Assembly (NCBI RefSeq): GCF_005954645.2
Contig: NZ_CP040695.2
Span: 2,852,001-2,916,000 of the forward strand
Length of the DNA: 64,000 nucleotides
Direction: 5' to 3'
From: Nocardioides sp. S-1144
GTDB taxonomy: Bacteria; Actinomycetota; Actinomycetes; Propionibacteriales; Nocardioidaceae
The notes below the pieces were generated by a model, which did not search any database, was not told the DNA's origin, and was given only the letters and a program-made list of their open reading frames with translations. Every line of letters starts with the position of its first letter. The first letter of the stretch is position 1. The position numbers were made by a program, and so were the translations under genes. This document shows positions 34,292 through 46,364 of the stretch, piece by piece.

Positions 34292-34717
34292 GTGCCCACG
34301 GACGACGACGAGGCCTGGAAGGCCATCGTCGACAACTACGGCGACCGGCCGACCGTCGAGGACGACGCTCCCCCGGCCGCCCACCGGCCCGACCCGGCGC
34401 CGGAGCCGACGCCCCCGCCGCGCGAGCGGGCGAGCGCGACCTGGGACGACGAGTACCCCGACTCCGACTGGAGCACCGACCGGTTCGTCCCGCCCGTGCC
34501 GCCGCCGGTCCCGACGCCCTCACCCGACCGGCACGCGGCGTGGATCGGCGTGTTCGGCTCCCCGGCGATCCTGCTGATCTGCCTGGTCCTGCAGATCCGG
34601 GTGCCCGAGCTGGTGGCCTACCTGCTGGTGGCCGGCTTCGTGGGCGGCTTCCTCTACCTGGTCTTCACGATGACCCGCGAGCCCCGCGATCCGGACGACG
34701 ACGGCGCGGTTTTATGA
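34292..34717 (+). CDS. Small membrane protein of unknown function
   Basis: 141 aa, GTG start. The N-terminal 80 residues are acidic and Pro-rich (APEPTPPPRERA; FVPPVPPPVPTP). Two membrane segments follow (AAWIGVFGSPAILLICLVLQI and LVAYLLVAGFVGGFLYLVFTM), then an acidic tail. The layout is common among actinobacterial DUF308-like small proteins; no firm family. It is cotranscribed with the hydrolase, and its last 53 bp overlap the 3' end of the convergent ROK kinase gene. Confidence 0.75.
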   Translation: MPTDDDEAWKAIVDNYGDRPTVEDDAPPAAHRPDPAPEPTPPPRERASATWDDEYPDSDWSTDRFVPPVPPPVPTPSPDRHAAWIGVFGSPAILLICLVLQIRVPELVAYLLVAGFVGGFLYLVFTMTREPRDPDDDGAVL

Positions 34718-35744
34718 CGCCCGAGCGGTAGTCGCCGGCGCCGATCGTCTGGACGCCGCGCACGCTGCGGGCGGTGCGGGCCGACCGGGCCGAGCCGGCC
34801 CAGCGCGCCGAGCGGGAGAGCAGCGCGGCGCCGATCAGCCCGGCCTCCGGACCGAGCCGGGCGCCGACGACCTGCGGTGGGGTGCGGTGGCCGGCCCCGA
34901 CGACGGTGCGGGCCAGCGCCGCGCGGGCCGGCTCGAGGAGCCGGTCCCCCGCCGCGGACACGCCGCCGCCGACGACGACGAGCTCGGGGTCGAAGGCCGA
35001 GGTGAGTCCGCCGAGACCGACGCCGAGCCACTCACCGATCGCCGCGAACGCCTGGCCGGCGACCGGGTCGCCCTGCTCGGCCGCCGCGGTCACCATCGGG
35101 CCGGTCAGCTGCTCCGGCCGGGCGTCGCAGAGGTCGGTGAGGATCGAGGGGCCGGGGTCGAGGTGGGCGCGCGCGAAGCGCACCAGCGCGTTGCCGGAGC
35201 AGTACTGCTCCCAGCAGCCCGACATCCCGCACTCGCAGTTGCGGCCGTCGGGGACGACCTGCATGTGGCCGAACTCGCCGGCCATGCCCTGGGCGCCGCG
35301 CACCAGCTGGCCGGCCATCACGATCGCCCCGCCGATGCCGGTGCCGAGGGTGATCATCAGGGCCGAGGAGGAGCCGCGGGCGGCACCGAACGCCGTCTCG
35401 GCGACGGCGGCGCAGTTGGCGTCGTTGTCGAGCGCCACCGGGGCGCCCCACCGCCGGCTGAGGCGCTCGCGCACCCGCTCGCCGGCCCACGGCAGGTGCG
35501 GGGCGAACATGACCCGCTCCCCCGCGGCGTCGACGAAGCCGGCCGCGGCGAGGCCCACGCCGGCGATCCGGCGTCCGGCGGCGACGTCGAGGACCGCCTC
35601 GGTGAGGGCGTCCTCGACGGAGGCGACGCTGACCCGGCGACCGGGTGTGCTGCGCCGCGCCGTCCGCACGACGGTCCCGGCGCGCGTCACCTCGCCGGCG
35701 AGGACCTTCGTCCCGCCGACGTCGACGCCGATGTAGAGCACCAT
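34665..35744 (-). CDS. ROK-family sugar kinase
   Basis: 359 aa. GVDVGGTKVLAGEV is the ATP phosphate loop; GVGLAAAGFVD, NDANCAAVAE with the catalytic Asp, MITLGTGIGGAIV, GEFGHMQV and CECGMSGCWEQYCSGNAL (the ROK zinc site) follow in order. It probably phosphorylates glucose or a related sugar. The last 45 or so residues are a basic, Arg-rich tail (RSARTARSVRG; KPRRRRPDRGARGSS) that overlaps the convergent gene by 53 bp; typical ROK kinases end near residue 315. A second ROK kinase lies 20 bp upstream on the same strand. Confidence 0.92.
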   Translation of the reverse strand: MVLYIGVDVGGTKVLAGEVTRAGTVVRTARRSTPGRRVSVASVEDALTEAVLDVAAGRRIAGVGLAAAGFVDAAGERVMFAPHLPWAGERVRERLSRRWGAPVALDNDANCAAVAETAFGAARGSSSALMITLGTGIGGAIVMAGQLVRGAQGMAGEFGHMQVVPDGRNCECGMSGCWEQYCSGNALVRFARAHLDPGPSILTDLCDARPEQLTGPMVTAAAEQGDPVAGQAFAAIGEWLGVGLGGLTSAFDPELVVVGGGVSAAGDRLLEPARAALARTVVGAGHRTPPQVVGARLGPEAGLIGAALLSRSARWAGSARSARTARSVRGVQTIGAGDYRSGVIKPRRRRPDRGARGSS

Positions 35745-35764
35745 GTCGCCGCCTCAGCCCACGG

Positions 35765-36752
<988 letters not shown>

Positions 36753-36769
<17 letters not shown>

Positions 36770-37241
36770 CGAGGTCGATCCTCTCGAACTGCTCGTCCGG
36801 CGGCGAGTCGGGTCCGGGGTGCGGGCGCCCGGCGACCAGCCCGTTGAGCGCGAGCAGCAGCGAGGACGCCGCGCTCGCGAGGTGTTCCCGGACCTCCGGG
36901 CTGGTGCTGCGGACCGCGTGCACGGCCCGGCAGAGGGGGCAGTAGGCGCACTCGGGGGAACCGCCGGCGACGTGGTCGCCGAACCCGGCCATCGCCTCCG
37001 CGGCGAACCCGCCGAGCCCGTTGCGCCCGTTGCGCCCGGCGTGCCCGGTGTCGTGGCCGGTGTCGTGGCCGGTGTCGTGGCCGGCACCGGTGGAGTCGCG
37101 GGCCCAGCCGCCCAGCGCCCCGAGCAGCTTGGCCGCCTCCTCGCCGACGCTGCCGACATCCCCGGCGACATCGCCGGCGACGTCGCCGGCGTCGCGTCCT
37201 GCGGAGGTGGGCTCGGGCCCGCCGTCACGACTCAAGGTCAT
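36753..37241 (-). CDS. DUF5304-like protein with short internal repeats
   Basis: 162 aa. The N-terminal half is low complexity: (AGDV)x3 and (HDTG)x3, the latter encoded by three exact 12-bp repeats (37047-37082). The C-terminal half has CAYCPLCRAVHAVRSTSPEVREHLASAASSLLLALNGLVAG, with a CxxCPxC cluster that could bind a metal, and an acidic end. Similar proteins lie beside ArsA ATPase genes in actinobacteria. It overlaps the ArsA gene by 4 bp and glkA by 17 bp. Function unknown. Confidence 0.78.
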
Positions 37242-38452
37242 CTCTCCTGTCCTGCGGTGGCGCCTGCCCGGCCACCGGTGCGGTCCCCGGACGGTTCGCG
37301 GAAGCGCACCCGCAGCTCCCCGTCCTCGACCCGGGCACCGGCCACGCGCAGCCGCGCGAGTCCTGCCGGGAGCGTGAGGAGCCGACGATACGACCCCACG
37401 GTCACCACGAGCTCGTCGTGGTGCCTGACGAGATCGACGTCGGCGCGCTGCACGTTGGGCAGGGCGAGGTGGAGCACGGCGCCCCCCGTGTCCCGGGTGA
37501 CCCGGAACGGGCCGTCACCGGTGGGGACGGCGAGGGGGTCGGCGCCGTCGTAGAGGCCGGCGGCCACCTCGGTGAGCGCGGCGACGCCGACCGGCTCGGT
37601 GGGCAGGTACTCCGAGCGCCACAGGGGCAGGCCGGCGAAGGACTCCGCCACCTCGCCGAGGACGTCGTCCTGGGCGGCCACCCAGCGCGCGCGCCACTCG
37701 TCGGCGCCACCGGCGGGGAAGACCCGGTTGGCGACGACGCCGTCGACGCGGTAGCCGAACAGCGACAGGCTCGTGTGGCTGCGCCGGGCCTCGGCCAGGA
37801 CGACGTGCTCGGGCGTGAGCACGATCCGGACGCTGGCCTCCGGCCCGGACAGCAGGGCGTGGACCTCGCCGAGCTCGGCGTGCAGCCGCTCGACCGCCTC
37901 GAAGACCGAGCCGCCCGGCATCGGGACGCCGGCCGCACGGCTCAGCACCGGGCGCAGCGCCCGTACCACGCGCTGCTGGGTGGGGAAGATCCGCTGCATG
38001 TACCAGCCGAGGGCCTCGGGCAGCGCGAGCAGCCGCAGCGTCTCGGCGGTCGGGGCGCAGTCGACGACGATGACGTCCCACTCCCCCGAGAGCGCGTGCA
38101 GCCGCAGCTCGAGCAGGGCCAGCACCTCCTCGGCCCCCGGGACGACGGTCAGCTCCTCGGCCGCGACCGGGTCGACGCCGGCGACGTCGAGCACCGACAT
38201 CAGGTAGCCCTGCACCTCGGCCCAGGACTGCTCGAAGCGCAGCTGCGCGTCGACCTGCTGCACGAAGAGCCGCTCGGCGACCTCGGTGGCCTCGGCGCCG
38301 AGTTCGACGCCGAAGGCGTCGCCCAGGGAGTGCGCGGCGTCGGTCGAGAGCACCAGGGTGCGGTGCCCGGCGGCGGCGGCGAGCGCGGCGGTGCCGGCGG
38401 CGACCGTCGACTTGCCGACGCCGCCCTTACCGGTGAACAGGAGGATGCGCAC
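37238..38452 (-). CDS. ArsA-family P-loop ATPase
   Basis: 404 aa. MRILLFTGKGGVGKSTVAAGTAALAAAAGHRTLVLSTDAAHSLGDAFG gives the deviant Walker A (KGGVGKST) and switch I (DxAHS) of the ArsA/GET3 family; VIVVDCAPTAETLRLLALPEAL is switch II. A single ATPase domain is followed by an ArsA HSP20-like domain (about residues 310-400, VLHLALPNVQRADVDLVRHHDELVVTVG). The metal-binding Cys residues of arsenite pumps are not seen, so a client-protein role is more likely than arsenic resistance. It is the Rv2184c homologue, coupled to the DUF5304-like gene. Confidence 0.92.
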   Translation of the reverse strand: MRILLFTGKGGVGKSTVAAGTAALAAAAGHRTLVLSTDAAHSLGDAFGVELGAEATEVAERLFVQQVDAQLRFEQSWAEVQGYLMSVLDVAGVDPVAAEELTVVPGAEEVLALLELRLHALSGEWDVIVVDCAPTAETLRLLALPEALGWYMQRIFPTQQRVVRALRPVLSRAAGVPMPGGSVFEAVERLHAELGEVHALLSGPEASVRIVLTPEHVVLAEARRSHTSLSLFGYRVDGVVANRVFPAGGADEWRARWVAAQDDVLGEVAESFAGLPLWRSEYLPTEPVGVAALTEVAAGLYDGADPLAVPTGDGPFRVTRDTGGAVLHLALPNVQRADVDLVRHHDELVVTVGSYRRLLTLPAGLARLRVAGARVEDGELRVRFREPSGDRTGGRAGATAGQER

Positions 38453-38476
38453 CTTGTCGAGGTGTCGCTCAGGAGG

Positions 38477-38926
38477 TCACTGGAGCGACTCGACGCGCTG
38501 CTTGAGTCCCTTCAGCGCGGTGTCGATGAGGATCTTCTCGCCCTTGCGCTTGATCATGCCGATCATCGGGATCGACACGTCGAGGGCGAGGCGGTAGGTC
38601 ACCTCGGTCGAGCCGTTGCCGAGGTCGCGCAGCACGTAGGCGCCGTCGAGGGCCTTGAGCATCTTGCCCTCGGCCAGGGTCCAGGTGACCTGGCGGTCGC
38701 CGTCCCACTGGTAGGCGAGGGTGTACTCGTCCTTGACCGGCGCGACGTCGAGGGCGAAGAACACCTCGCGGGCCCGGTCCTGCTGCTCGCCGGCGTAGGA
38801 CGACCGGGTCTCGGCGACCTTCACGCCCTTGGCCCACGTGGGGTAGGACTCGAAGTCGGCGATCACGTCCATCACCGCCGCCGCAGGGGCATCGACCGTG
38901 ATCGAGGAGGTGGTCTGCTCGGCCAT
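38477..38926 (-). CDS. SRPBCC/polyketide-cyclase-like protein
   Basis: 149 aa from ATG at 38926. TSSITVDAPAAAVMDVIADFESYPTWAKGVKVAET is the START/SRPBCC N-terminus (coenzyme Q-binding/COQ10 type), and the long C-terminal helix IKRKGEKILIDTALKGLKQRVES closes the hydrophobic cavity. It likely binds a lipid or other hydrophobic ligand. It is the Rv2185c homologue. Downstream, the ArsA ATPase gene starts after 24 bp; the divergent acyl-CoA ligase lies 103 bp away. Confidence 0.9.
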   Translation of the reverse strand: MAEQTTSSITVDAPAAAVMDVIADFESYPTWAKGVKVAETRSSYAGEQQDRAREVFFALDVAPVKDEYTLAYQWDGDRQVTWTLAEGKMLKALDGAYVLRDLGNGSTEVTYRLALDVSIPMIGMIKRKGEKILIDTALKGLKQRVESLQ

Positions 38927-39029
38927 CGGGACCTCTCTCTGCTCCGAGGAGCACTGCTGGGCGGGCTGGACGGGACCGTCGGAGGCTACCGGATCGCGGG
39001 CCGCCCCGGCGCGGCGGTAGCGTGCACGC

Positions 39030-40859
39030 GTGCGTGAGTTCTCGACCCCTCTGACCGTCGATCTGCCCACGTCGGGCAACCTCAGCGACGACGTCGTCCG
39101 CAACGCCGTCGAGGCGCCGGACGTGGTGGTGCTGGCGCGCCGCTCCGACGACGGCACCTGGGTCGACGTCACCGCGGCGGCGTTCCGCGCCGAGGTCGCC
39201 GCGGTCGCCAAGGGGCTCGTCGCCGCCCGCATCGAGCCCGGTGACCGCGTCGCGCTGCTCTCGCGCACCCGCTACGAGTGGACGCTGCTCGACTACGCCA
39301 TCTGGTTCGCCGGCGCCGTCACGGTCCCCGTCTACGAGACCTCCTCGGCCGAGCAGGTCGAGTGGATCCTGCGCGACTCCGGCGCCCGCGCCGTGGTCGC
39401 CGAGAACGCCGAGCACCTGGCGCGGATCACGTCGGTGCGCGGCTCGCTCGACGAGCTGCGCCACGTCTGGACCATCGACCCGCCGACCGACGGGGCCGGC
39501 CACGGCGCGGTCGCCGTCCTGACCCGGCTCGGCGACGACGTCACGGACGCCGACCTCGAGACCCGCCGCACGACCGCGGGACCCGACGACGTCGCGACCC
39601 TCATCTACACCTCCGGCACGACCGGGCGGCCCAAGGGCTGCATGCTCACCCACGGCAACTTCCAGACCGAGCTGGGCGTCGCCGTGCACGAGCTGGACGC
39701 GCTGTTCCAGCCCACCGACGGCAAGCAGCCCTCGACGCTGCTGTTCCTCCCCCTGGCGCACGTGTTCGCCCGGATCATCCAGGTGGGCGCGATCAAGTCC
39801 CGCGTGCGGCTCGGGCACAGCGCCGACGTCCGCAACCTGGTCCCGACGCTGCAGGAGTTCCGTCCGACATTCGTGCTCGCGGTGCCGCGCGTCTTCGAGA
39901 AGGTCTTCAACACCGCCTCGCAGCGCGCGACCGCCGACGGCCGCGGCAAGATCTTCGACCGGGCCGCCGACACCGCGATCGCCTGGTCCCGCGCCCAGGA
40001 GAAGGGCCGGGCCTCGCTGGCCGTGCGCGCGCGCCACGCGCTGTTCGAGCGGCTGGTCTACGGCAAGCTCCGCCAGGCGCTCGGCGGGTCCTGCGTGTAC
40101 GCCGTCTCCGGCGGCGCGCCGCTCGGTGAGCGGCTCGGGCACTTCTTCCGCGGCATCGGCCTGACCGTCCTGGAGGGCTACGGCCTCACCGAGACCACCG
40201 CCGCGATCACCGTCAACCTCCCCGACGCGCAGAAGGTCGGCACCGTGGGCCGGCCACTGCCCGGCACCGCCGTCCGGATCGCCGACGACGGCGAGCTGCT
40301 CGCCCGCGGCGGTCAGGTCTTCCGCGGCTACTGGGGCAACGACGCCGCGACCGCCGAGGCGGTCGACGCCGACGGCTGGTTCCACACCGGCGACGTCGGC
40401 GAGGTCGACGACGAGGGCTTCGTGCGGATCACCGGGCGCAAGAAGGAGATCCTGGTGACCGCCGGCGGCAAGAACGTCGCCCCCGCCGTCCTCGAGGACC
40501 GGCTGCGCGCCCACGCCCTGGTCAGCCAGGCGCTCGTCGTCGGCGACCGGCAGCCCTTCATCGCCGCCCTGGTCACCCTCGACGAGGAGTCGGTGCCGCT
40601 GTGGGCCGAGGCCCACGGCAAGTCGGTCGGCAAGGACGCCGTCGCCGAGCTGGCCGACGACCCCGACCTGCTCGCCGCCATCCAGACCGCCGTCGACGAC
40701 GCCAACACCGCCGTGTCGAGGGCCGAGGCGATCCGCAAGTTCCGCGTCCTGACCACCGACTGGACCGAGGAGGGCGGCCAGCTCACGCCGAGCCTCAAGC
40801 TGCGCCGCAACGTCGTCGTGCGCGAGTACAAGGACGAGATCGCCGCCCTCTACCTCTGA
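39030..40859 (+). CDS. Long-chain fatty-acid-CoA ligase (FadD15-like)
   Basis: 609 aa, GTG start. ANL superfamily: TLIYTSGTTGRPKGCMLTH (P-loop A3), VFARIIQVGAIKS, VYAVSGGAPLGERLGHFF, LEGYGLTETTAAITVN (A5), WFHTGDVGEVDDEGFVRITGRKKE (A7-A8) and GKNVAPAVLEDRL are present. The order resembles eukaryotic-type long-chain acyl-CoA synthetases, as in M. tuberculosis FadD15. It activates fatty acids with ATP and CoA at the membrane. It is divergent from the SRPBCC gene, and the tad operon begins 140 bp downstream. Confidence 0.94.
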   Translation: MREFSTPLTVDLPTSGNLSDDVVRNAVEAPDVVVLARRSDDGTWVDVTAAAFRAEVAAVAKGLVAARIEPGDRVALLSRTRYEWTLLDYAIWFAGAVTVPVYETSSAEQVEWILRDSGARAVVAENAEHLARITSVRGSLDELRHVWTIDPPTDGAGHGAVAVLTRLGDDVTDADLETRRTTAGPDDVATLIYTSGTTGRPKGCMLTHGNFQTELGVAVHELDALFQPTDGKQPSTLLFLPLAHVFARIIQVGAIKSRVRLGHSADVRNLVPTLQEFRPTFVLAVPRVFEKVFNTASQRATADGRGKIFDRAADTAIAWSRAQEKGRASLAVRARHALFERLVYGKLRQALGGSCVYAVSGGAPLGERLGHFFRGIGLTVLEGYGLTETTAAITVNLPDAQKVGTVGRPLPGTAVRIADDGELLARGGQVFRGYWGNDAATAEAVDADGWFHTGDVGEVDDEGFVRITGRKKEILVTAGGKNVAPAVLEDRLRAHALVSQALVVGDRQPFIAALVTLDEESVPLWAEAHGKSVGKDAVAELADDPDLLAAIQTAVDDANTAVSRAEAIRKFRVLTTDWTEEGGQLTPSLKLRRNVVVREYKDEIAALYL

Positions 40860-40932
40860 GCGGGCGACACATTCGGGCACACCGCTGCCGTCCCACGCCC
40901 CGTCGCTCCCCCGGGATGCCGGTCGGGGGCAC

Positions 40933-40938
40933 TAGAGT
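40933..40938 (+). promoter_or_regulatory. Probable -10 box of the tad operon
   Basis: TAGAGT matches the actinobacterial -10 pattern within the 140-bp gap after fadD. It would start transcription near 40945, giving about 55 nt of leader before cpaB. No good -35 is visible. Confidence 0.45.
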
Positions 40939-40999
40939 GACGCGCGGTAATCCCGCCGCGACGGAGTTCGTGCTCGCGGAATGACGAGAGGCACGGGTA

Positions 41000-41740
41000 G
41001 TGGGCCGACGCATGGTGCTGCTGGTGGTGGCGGTCGTGATGGCGGTGCTCGGCGCGGGGTTGGTCTACGCCTACGCCCAGGGGGCCGAGGACCGAGCGGC
41101 CGACGACTACGACACGGTCGAGGTGCTCGTCGCCCGGGACGAGCTGGCGCCCGGCACGGACTTCCGGCAGGCCCTCGACGAGCAGCGCATCCGGCTCGTC
41201 GAGGTTCCGCGAGGGGTACTGATCGACGGCAGCACGGCCAGCAACACCCAGTTCGAGGGTCGGGTCAGTCTCACCACGATCTACCCCGGCGAGCAGATCA
41301 TCGCCGAGAAGTTCGGGACCTCCGAGGACGTCGACGCCGTCGGCCTGCTTTCCATCCCCACCGGGAAGCTCGCCGTGACCGTCGAGCTCAGCGACACCGG
41401 GCGTGTGGGGTCCTTCACCCAACCCGGGTCGCACGTCGCGGTCTTCGTCACCTCGGCGACCCAGCCCGGCGGTCCCGACGACCTGGGCGAACCGGCGCGG
41501 CTGCTGTACGAGGACATGCAGGTGCTCGGCGTCGGGTCGCGCACGCTGCCCGCCACCGAGGCGGTCGGACCCGACGGCCTGCCGATCGACGAGACGTCGG
41601 TCACCCTGCTCACGCTCGCGGTCACCCAGCGCGAGGGCGAGCGCCTCATCGCCTTGCAGAACAATCCCGAGAAGATCCTCGCCTTCGCCCTGCGCAACGA
41701 CGACAGCGACGTCGTCCCCCCGCCGGACGCGGAGGACTGA
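41000..41740 (+). CDS. cpaB: Flp pilus assembly protein CpaB/RcpC
   Basis: 246 aa, GTG start. One N-terminal membrane segment (MVLLVVAVVMAVLGAGLVYAYA), then a SAF domain (VEVLVARDELAPGTDFRQALDEQRIRLVEVP) and the RcpC/CpaB domain (GKLAVTVELSDTGRVGSFTQPGSHVAVFV). The C-terminus ends in an acidic tail. In Tad systems CpaB is an envelope-spanning assembly factor, secretin-associated in Gram-negatives; its role in monoderm bacteria is less clear. First gene of the tad operon; cpaE follows after 2 bp. Confidence 0.9.
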   Translation: MGRRMVLLVVAVVMAVLGAGLVYAYAQGAEDRAADDYDTVEVLVARDELAPGTDFRQALDEQRIRLVEVPRGVLIDGSTASNTQFEGRVSLTTIYPGEQIIAEKFGTSEDVDAVGLLSIPTGKLAVTVELSDTGRVGSFTQPGSHVAVFVTSATQPGGPDDLGEPARLLYEDMQVLGVGSRTLPATEAVGPDGLPIDETSVTLLTLAVTQREGERLIALQNNPEKILAFALRNDDSDVVPPPDAED

Positions 41741-41742
41741 CG

Positions 41743-42938
41743 GTGCCGGTTGTCGTCGAGCCCCACGACCAGTCGGTCGCTGCCCTGCTCCCGCTGCTCC
41801 CCGCCGGGTCCCAGGTCGTGGGCTCCCCCGCTCCCCTGGCGGGGTGGCTCGACCGCCATCCCGACGAGTACGTCGTCGTCGTCGGTCCGGGAGTCGACCT
41901 CGAGACTGCGCTGACCGTCTCGCAGGACCTGCGCACCGCCCGCCCCACCGTCAGCGTCGTCCTGGTCGTCGGTCGCGTCGACACCGCTGTCCTCGTGCGG
42001 GCGATGAAGGCCGGCGCCCGCGACGTCGTCGCGTTGGGTGACACCGCGGCGTTCACCGCTGCCGTCCGCCAGGCCTACGACACCTCGGAGGCTTTGCGCG
42101 GCCCCTCCGGGGCCCGGCACGTCGGCCGGTTGATCACGGTCTTCTCCCCGAAGGGCGGCGTCGGCAAGACCACCGTCGCCGTCAACCTGGCGCTGGCGCT
42201 CTCCGAGGGTGGGGCACGACGGGTCTGCCTGGTCGACCTCGACCTCGCCTTCGGCGACGTCGCGATCACGATGCAGCTCTCCCCCACCCACACGATCGAG
42301 CAGGCCATCGGCTCCGAGGTCTCCCTCGACCTCGCCACCGTCGAGGGTCTGCTCACCCGTCACGAGGGCTCCCTGATGGTGCTGGCCGCTCCGTTGCACC
42401 CCGACGTGAGGGAACGGGTGACGCCGGCGCTGGTCGTCACCGTCCTGCGCACGCTCAAGGAGAGCTTCGACTTCGTCGTCGTCGACACCCCTCCCTCCCT
42501 CGACGACCAGATCCTCACCGCCCTCGACGAGACCGACGAGTGCATCGTGGTGGCCGGGCTCGACGTGCCGACCCTGAAGAACGTGAAGGTCGCCCTCGAG
42601 ACTCTCGACGTCCTCAACATCGCCCGCGGCCACCGCCACCTGGTGCTCAACCGTGCCGACGAGGCCGTCGGCATCGACGTCGACCGCGTCCAGACGATCC
42701 TGCAGATGCCCGTGTCCGCCCAGCTTCCGTCATCCCTTGCCGTGGCCGCGGCCACCAACAGCGGGACGCCGATCCTGGCGCGAGAGCCCGGCCACCCCGT
42801 GAGCCAGGCCGTCCGCCGCCTCGCTGCGTCGCTGTCGGGGGTCACCGTCGCGCCGCCGACCTCCACCGACCGTCGGCACGCGGCCCCTGCCCCTCGGGCG
42901 CGGAGGCGGATGTTCGGCCGGGGCCGGAGGGAGACGGC

Positions 42939-42942
<4 letters not shown>
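41743..42942 (+). CDS. cpaE: CpaE/TadZ-like pilus localisation ATPase
   Basis: 399 aa from GTG at 41743, after GGAGGA. An N-terminal receiver-like domain (about residues 1-115, VVVVGPGVDLETALTVSQDL, VLVRAMKAGARDVVAL) lacks a clear phospho-site. It is followed by a MinD/ParA ATPase: ITVFSPKGGVGKTTVAVNLA (deviant Walker A), CLVDLDLAFGDV, FVVVDTPPSLDD and VLNRADEAVGID. The C-terminus is basic. It positions the Tad machine at the membrane. It is coupled to cpaF by a 4-bp overlap. Confidence 0.92.
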
Positions 42943-44431
<1,489 letters not shown>

Positions 44432-44435
<4 letters not shown>

Positions 44436-46363
44436 CCTTCGCCCGCCGGCGCCGCGCCACGGTCGTAGGCCTCCTGATCGGCCTGGCCGTGCTGGGGGGC
44501 GGGTCGGCCGTTGCCGCCGACGACGACCCGGTCGCGCTCGTCCAGCGCTCCGAGTCCGGCATCCAGATCGTGGTCGACGTGCCGCGCGGCGTCCGACCCG
44601 ACTTCGATGCGGTCACGGTGACGCTCGCCGGCACGACGTACCCGGTGAGCGAGGCCGGGCGCATCCGGCCCGAAGCGGTGCAACGCACCGTGGTGCTGGC
44701 CATCGACACCAGCAGGTCGATGCGGGACGACGAGAAGTTCGAGCGGGCGAAGGAGGCCGCGATCGAGTTCCTCGACGTCGTGCCCGCCGACGTCGAGGTG
44801 GGCGTCGTCACCTTCGACTCGTCGGTCGAGCTGGTGCTCCCACCGACGCTCGACCACGACCGAGCCAAGGACGCGGTCGAGTCCCTCGTCGATCTCGAGC
44901 GGGAGACGCTGCTCTACGACGCCGTCCTCGAGGCCACCGAGCTCACCGGCGCCGACGGACTTCGGAGTGTCCTCGTCCTGTCCGACGGGGAGAACTTCGT
45001 CGACCCACCCACCGAGGGCGACACCGCACTGGCTGACGTCGTCGCTGCCGTCGCCGAGTCCGAGGTGACCATCGACGTGGTCGCCCTCGACCTGGCCGCT
45101 GAGCCTGATGCCGTCCGCGCGCTGCAGGAGATCGCCCAGGCCAGCCGCGGCAGTGTGGTGGCCGCCGACCCTGACTCCCTGCGGCAGCGCTTCGTGGCCG
45201 AGGCCGCTGACTACCAACGCCAGGTCCAAGTGACCGTCGAGGTGCCCGACGACGTCCTCACCCGGTCCTCGCCGGGAAGAATCACCGTGCCCACCAGCGC
45301 GAGCACGATCGAGGGGGCCTTCGACTACTTCCCCATCGCCGACGACGACCCCGTGACCGCGCCCTCGGCGTCGCCGGACCGGGGCGCGGGCTTACCGCCC
45401 TGGGTTCTCTACCTGGCCATCGCCCTCGTCGGGGCTGCCGTCCTCGCGGGCTTCGGGGGCCTGGCCCCCGCCCCTTCCCGTTCACGGACGGTCGAGGCCC
45501 GCATCGCCGGCTACACCTCCGGGAGCGGGCACCGCGCCGACAGGGACCAGTCCGACGTCCCGGTGCTCACCCAGGCGACCGAGGCCATCGACGGCGTGCT
45601 CCAGCACAACCGCGGCTTCGAGGAACGCGTCGCGGCGCGCCTGACGTCCGCGGGCAGCGCCCTGAAGGCGTCGGAGTGGCTGCTCCTCCACGCCGGTCTC
45701 GTCGTCGGCGCGATCCTGCTCGGGCTCCTCCTCGGACGGGCGAACCCGGCCGTCGTGGTGCTGTTCGCCCTCCTCGGCCTCGTGCTGCCGTGGTTCTGGC
45801 TCGGCCTGCGCCGCGGGCGCCGACGCCAGAAGTTCGAGTCCGCCCTCCCCGAGACGCTCCAACTGATGGCCGGGTCGCTCTCGGCCGGGCTCTCGATGCT
45901 GCAGGCCGTCGACACGATCGTCCGTGAGGGCACCGATCCGGTCGCCTCGGAGTTCCGCCGGGTGCTCGTCGAGATCCGGCTCGGCGTGCCGCTCGACGAC
46001 GCGCTCGAGGGCGTGGCCGAGCGGTTCAACAGCAGCGACTTCCGGTGGGTCGTCATGGCGATCCGGATCCAGCGCCAGGTCGGCGGCAACCTGGCCGAGC
46101 TGCTCACCACGGTGGCTGGCACCATCCGGGAGCGAGAGTTCATCCGTCGCCAGGTCGACGCCCTCGCTGCGGAGGGCAAGCTCTCGGCCGTCGTCCTGGG
46201 CGGCCTGCCGCCGGCGTTCCTGCTCTACCTGGTCGTCGCCCAGCCTTCCTACGTCGAGCCGCTGTTCACCGACCTACGCGGCCTGATCATGCTGGTCTTC
46301 TCCGCCGTCTGGCTCGGTATCGGCATCGCGTGGATGAGTCGACTCGTGAAGGTCGAGGTCTGA
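44432..46363 (+). CDS. tadB: Fusion protein: von Willebrand A domain plus TadB (T2SSF)
   Basis: 643 aa, GTG start. N-terminal signal peptide (VVGLLIGLAVLGGGSAVAADD), then an extracellular VWA domain (about residues 84-265): the MIDAS motif DTSRS is at 92-96, with Thr 160-region and Asp 185 (LVLSDGENF) completing it. A membrane segment (about 323-342) leads to a TadB half: SEWLLLHAGLVVGAILLGLLLG, a cytoplasmic T2SSF domain (470-570; LPETLQLMAGSLSAGLSMLQAVDTI, LGVPLDDAL) and two C-terminal segments. Typical TadB is about 320 aa with no VWA, so the pilus platform protein here carries a metal-ion-dependent adhesion domain outside the cell. Confidence 0.9.
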
Positions 46364-46364
46364 C

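Noticed and set aside
37238..38452. Arsenic resistance function for the ArsA-like ATPase
   Set aside because: Single ATPase domain, no visible metalloid-binding Cys triad, no arsB/arsR neighbours, and an HSP20-like C-terminal domain; it matches the housekeeping actinobacterial ArsA homologue.
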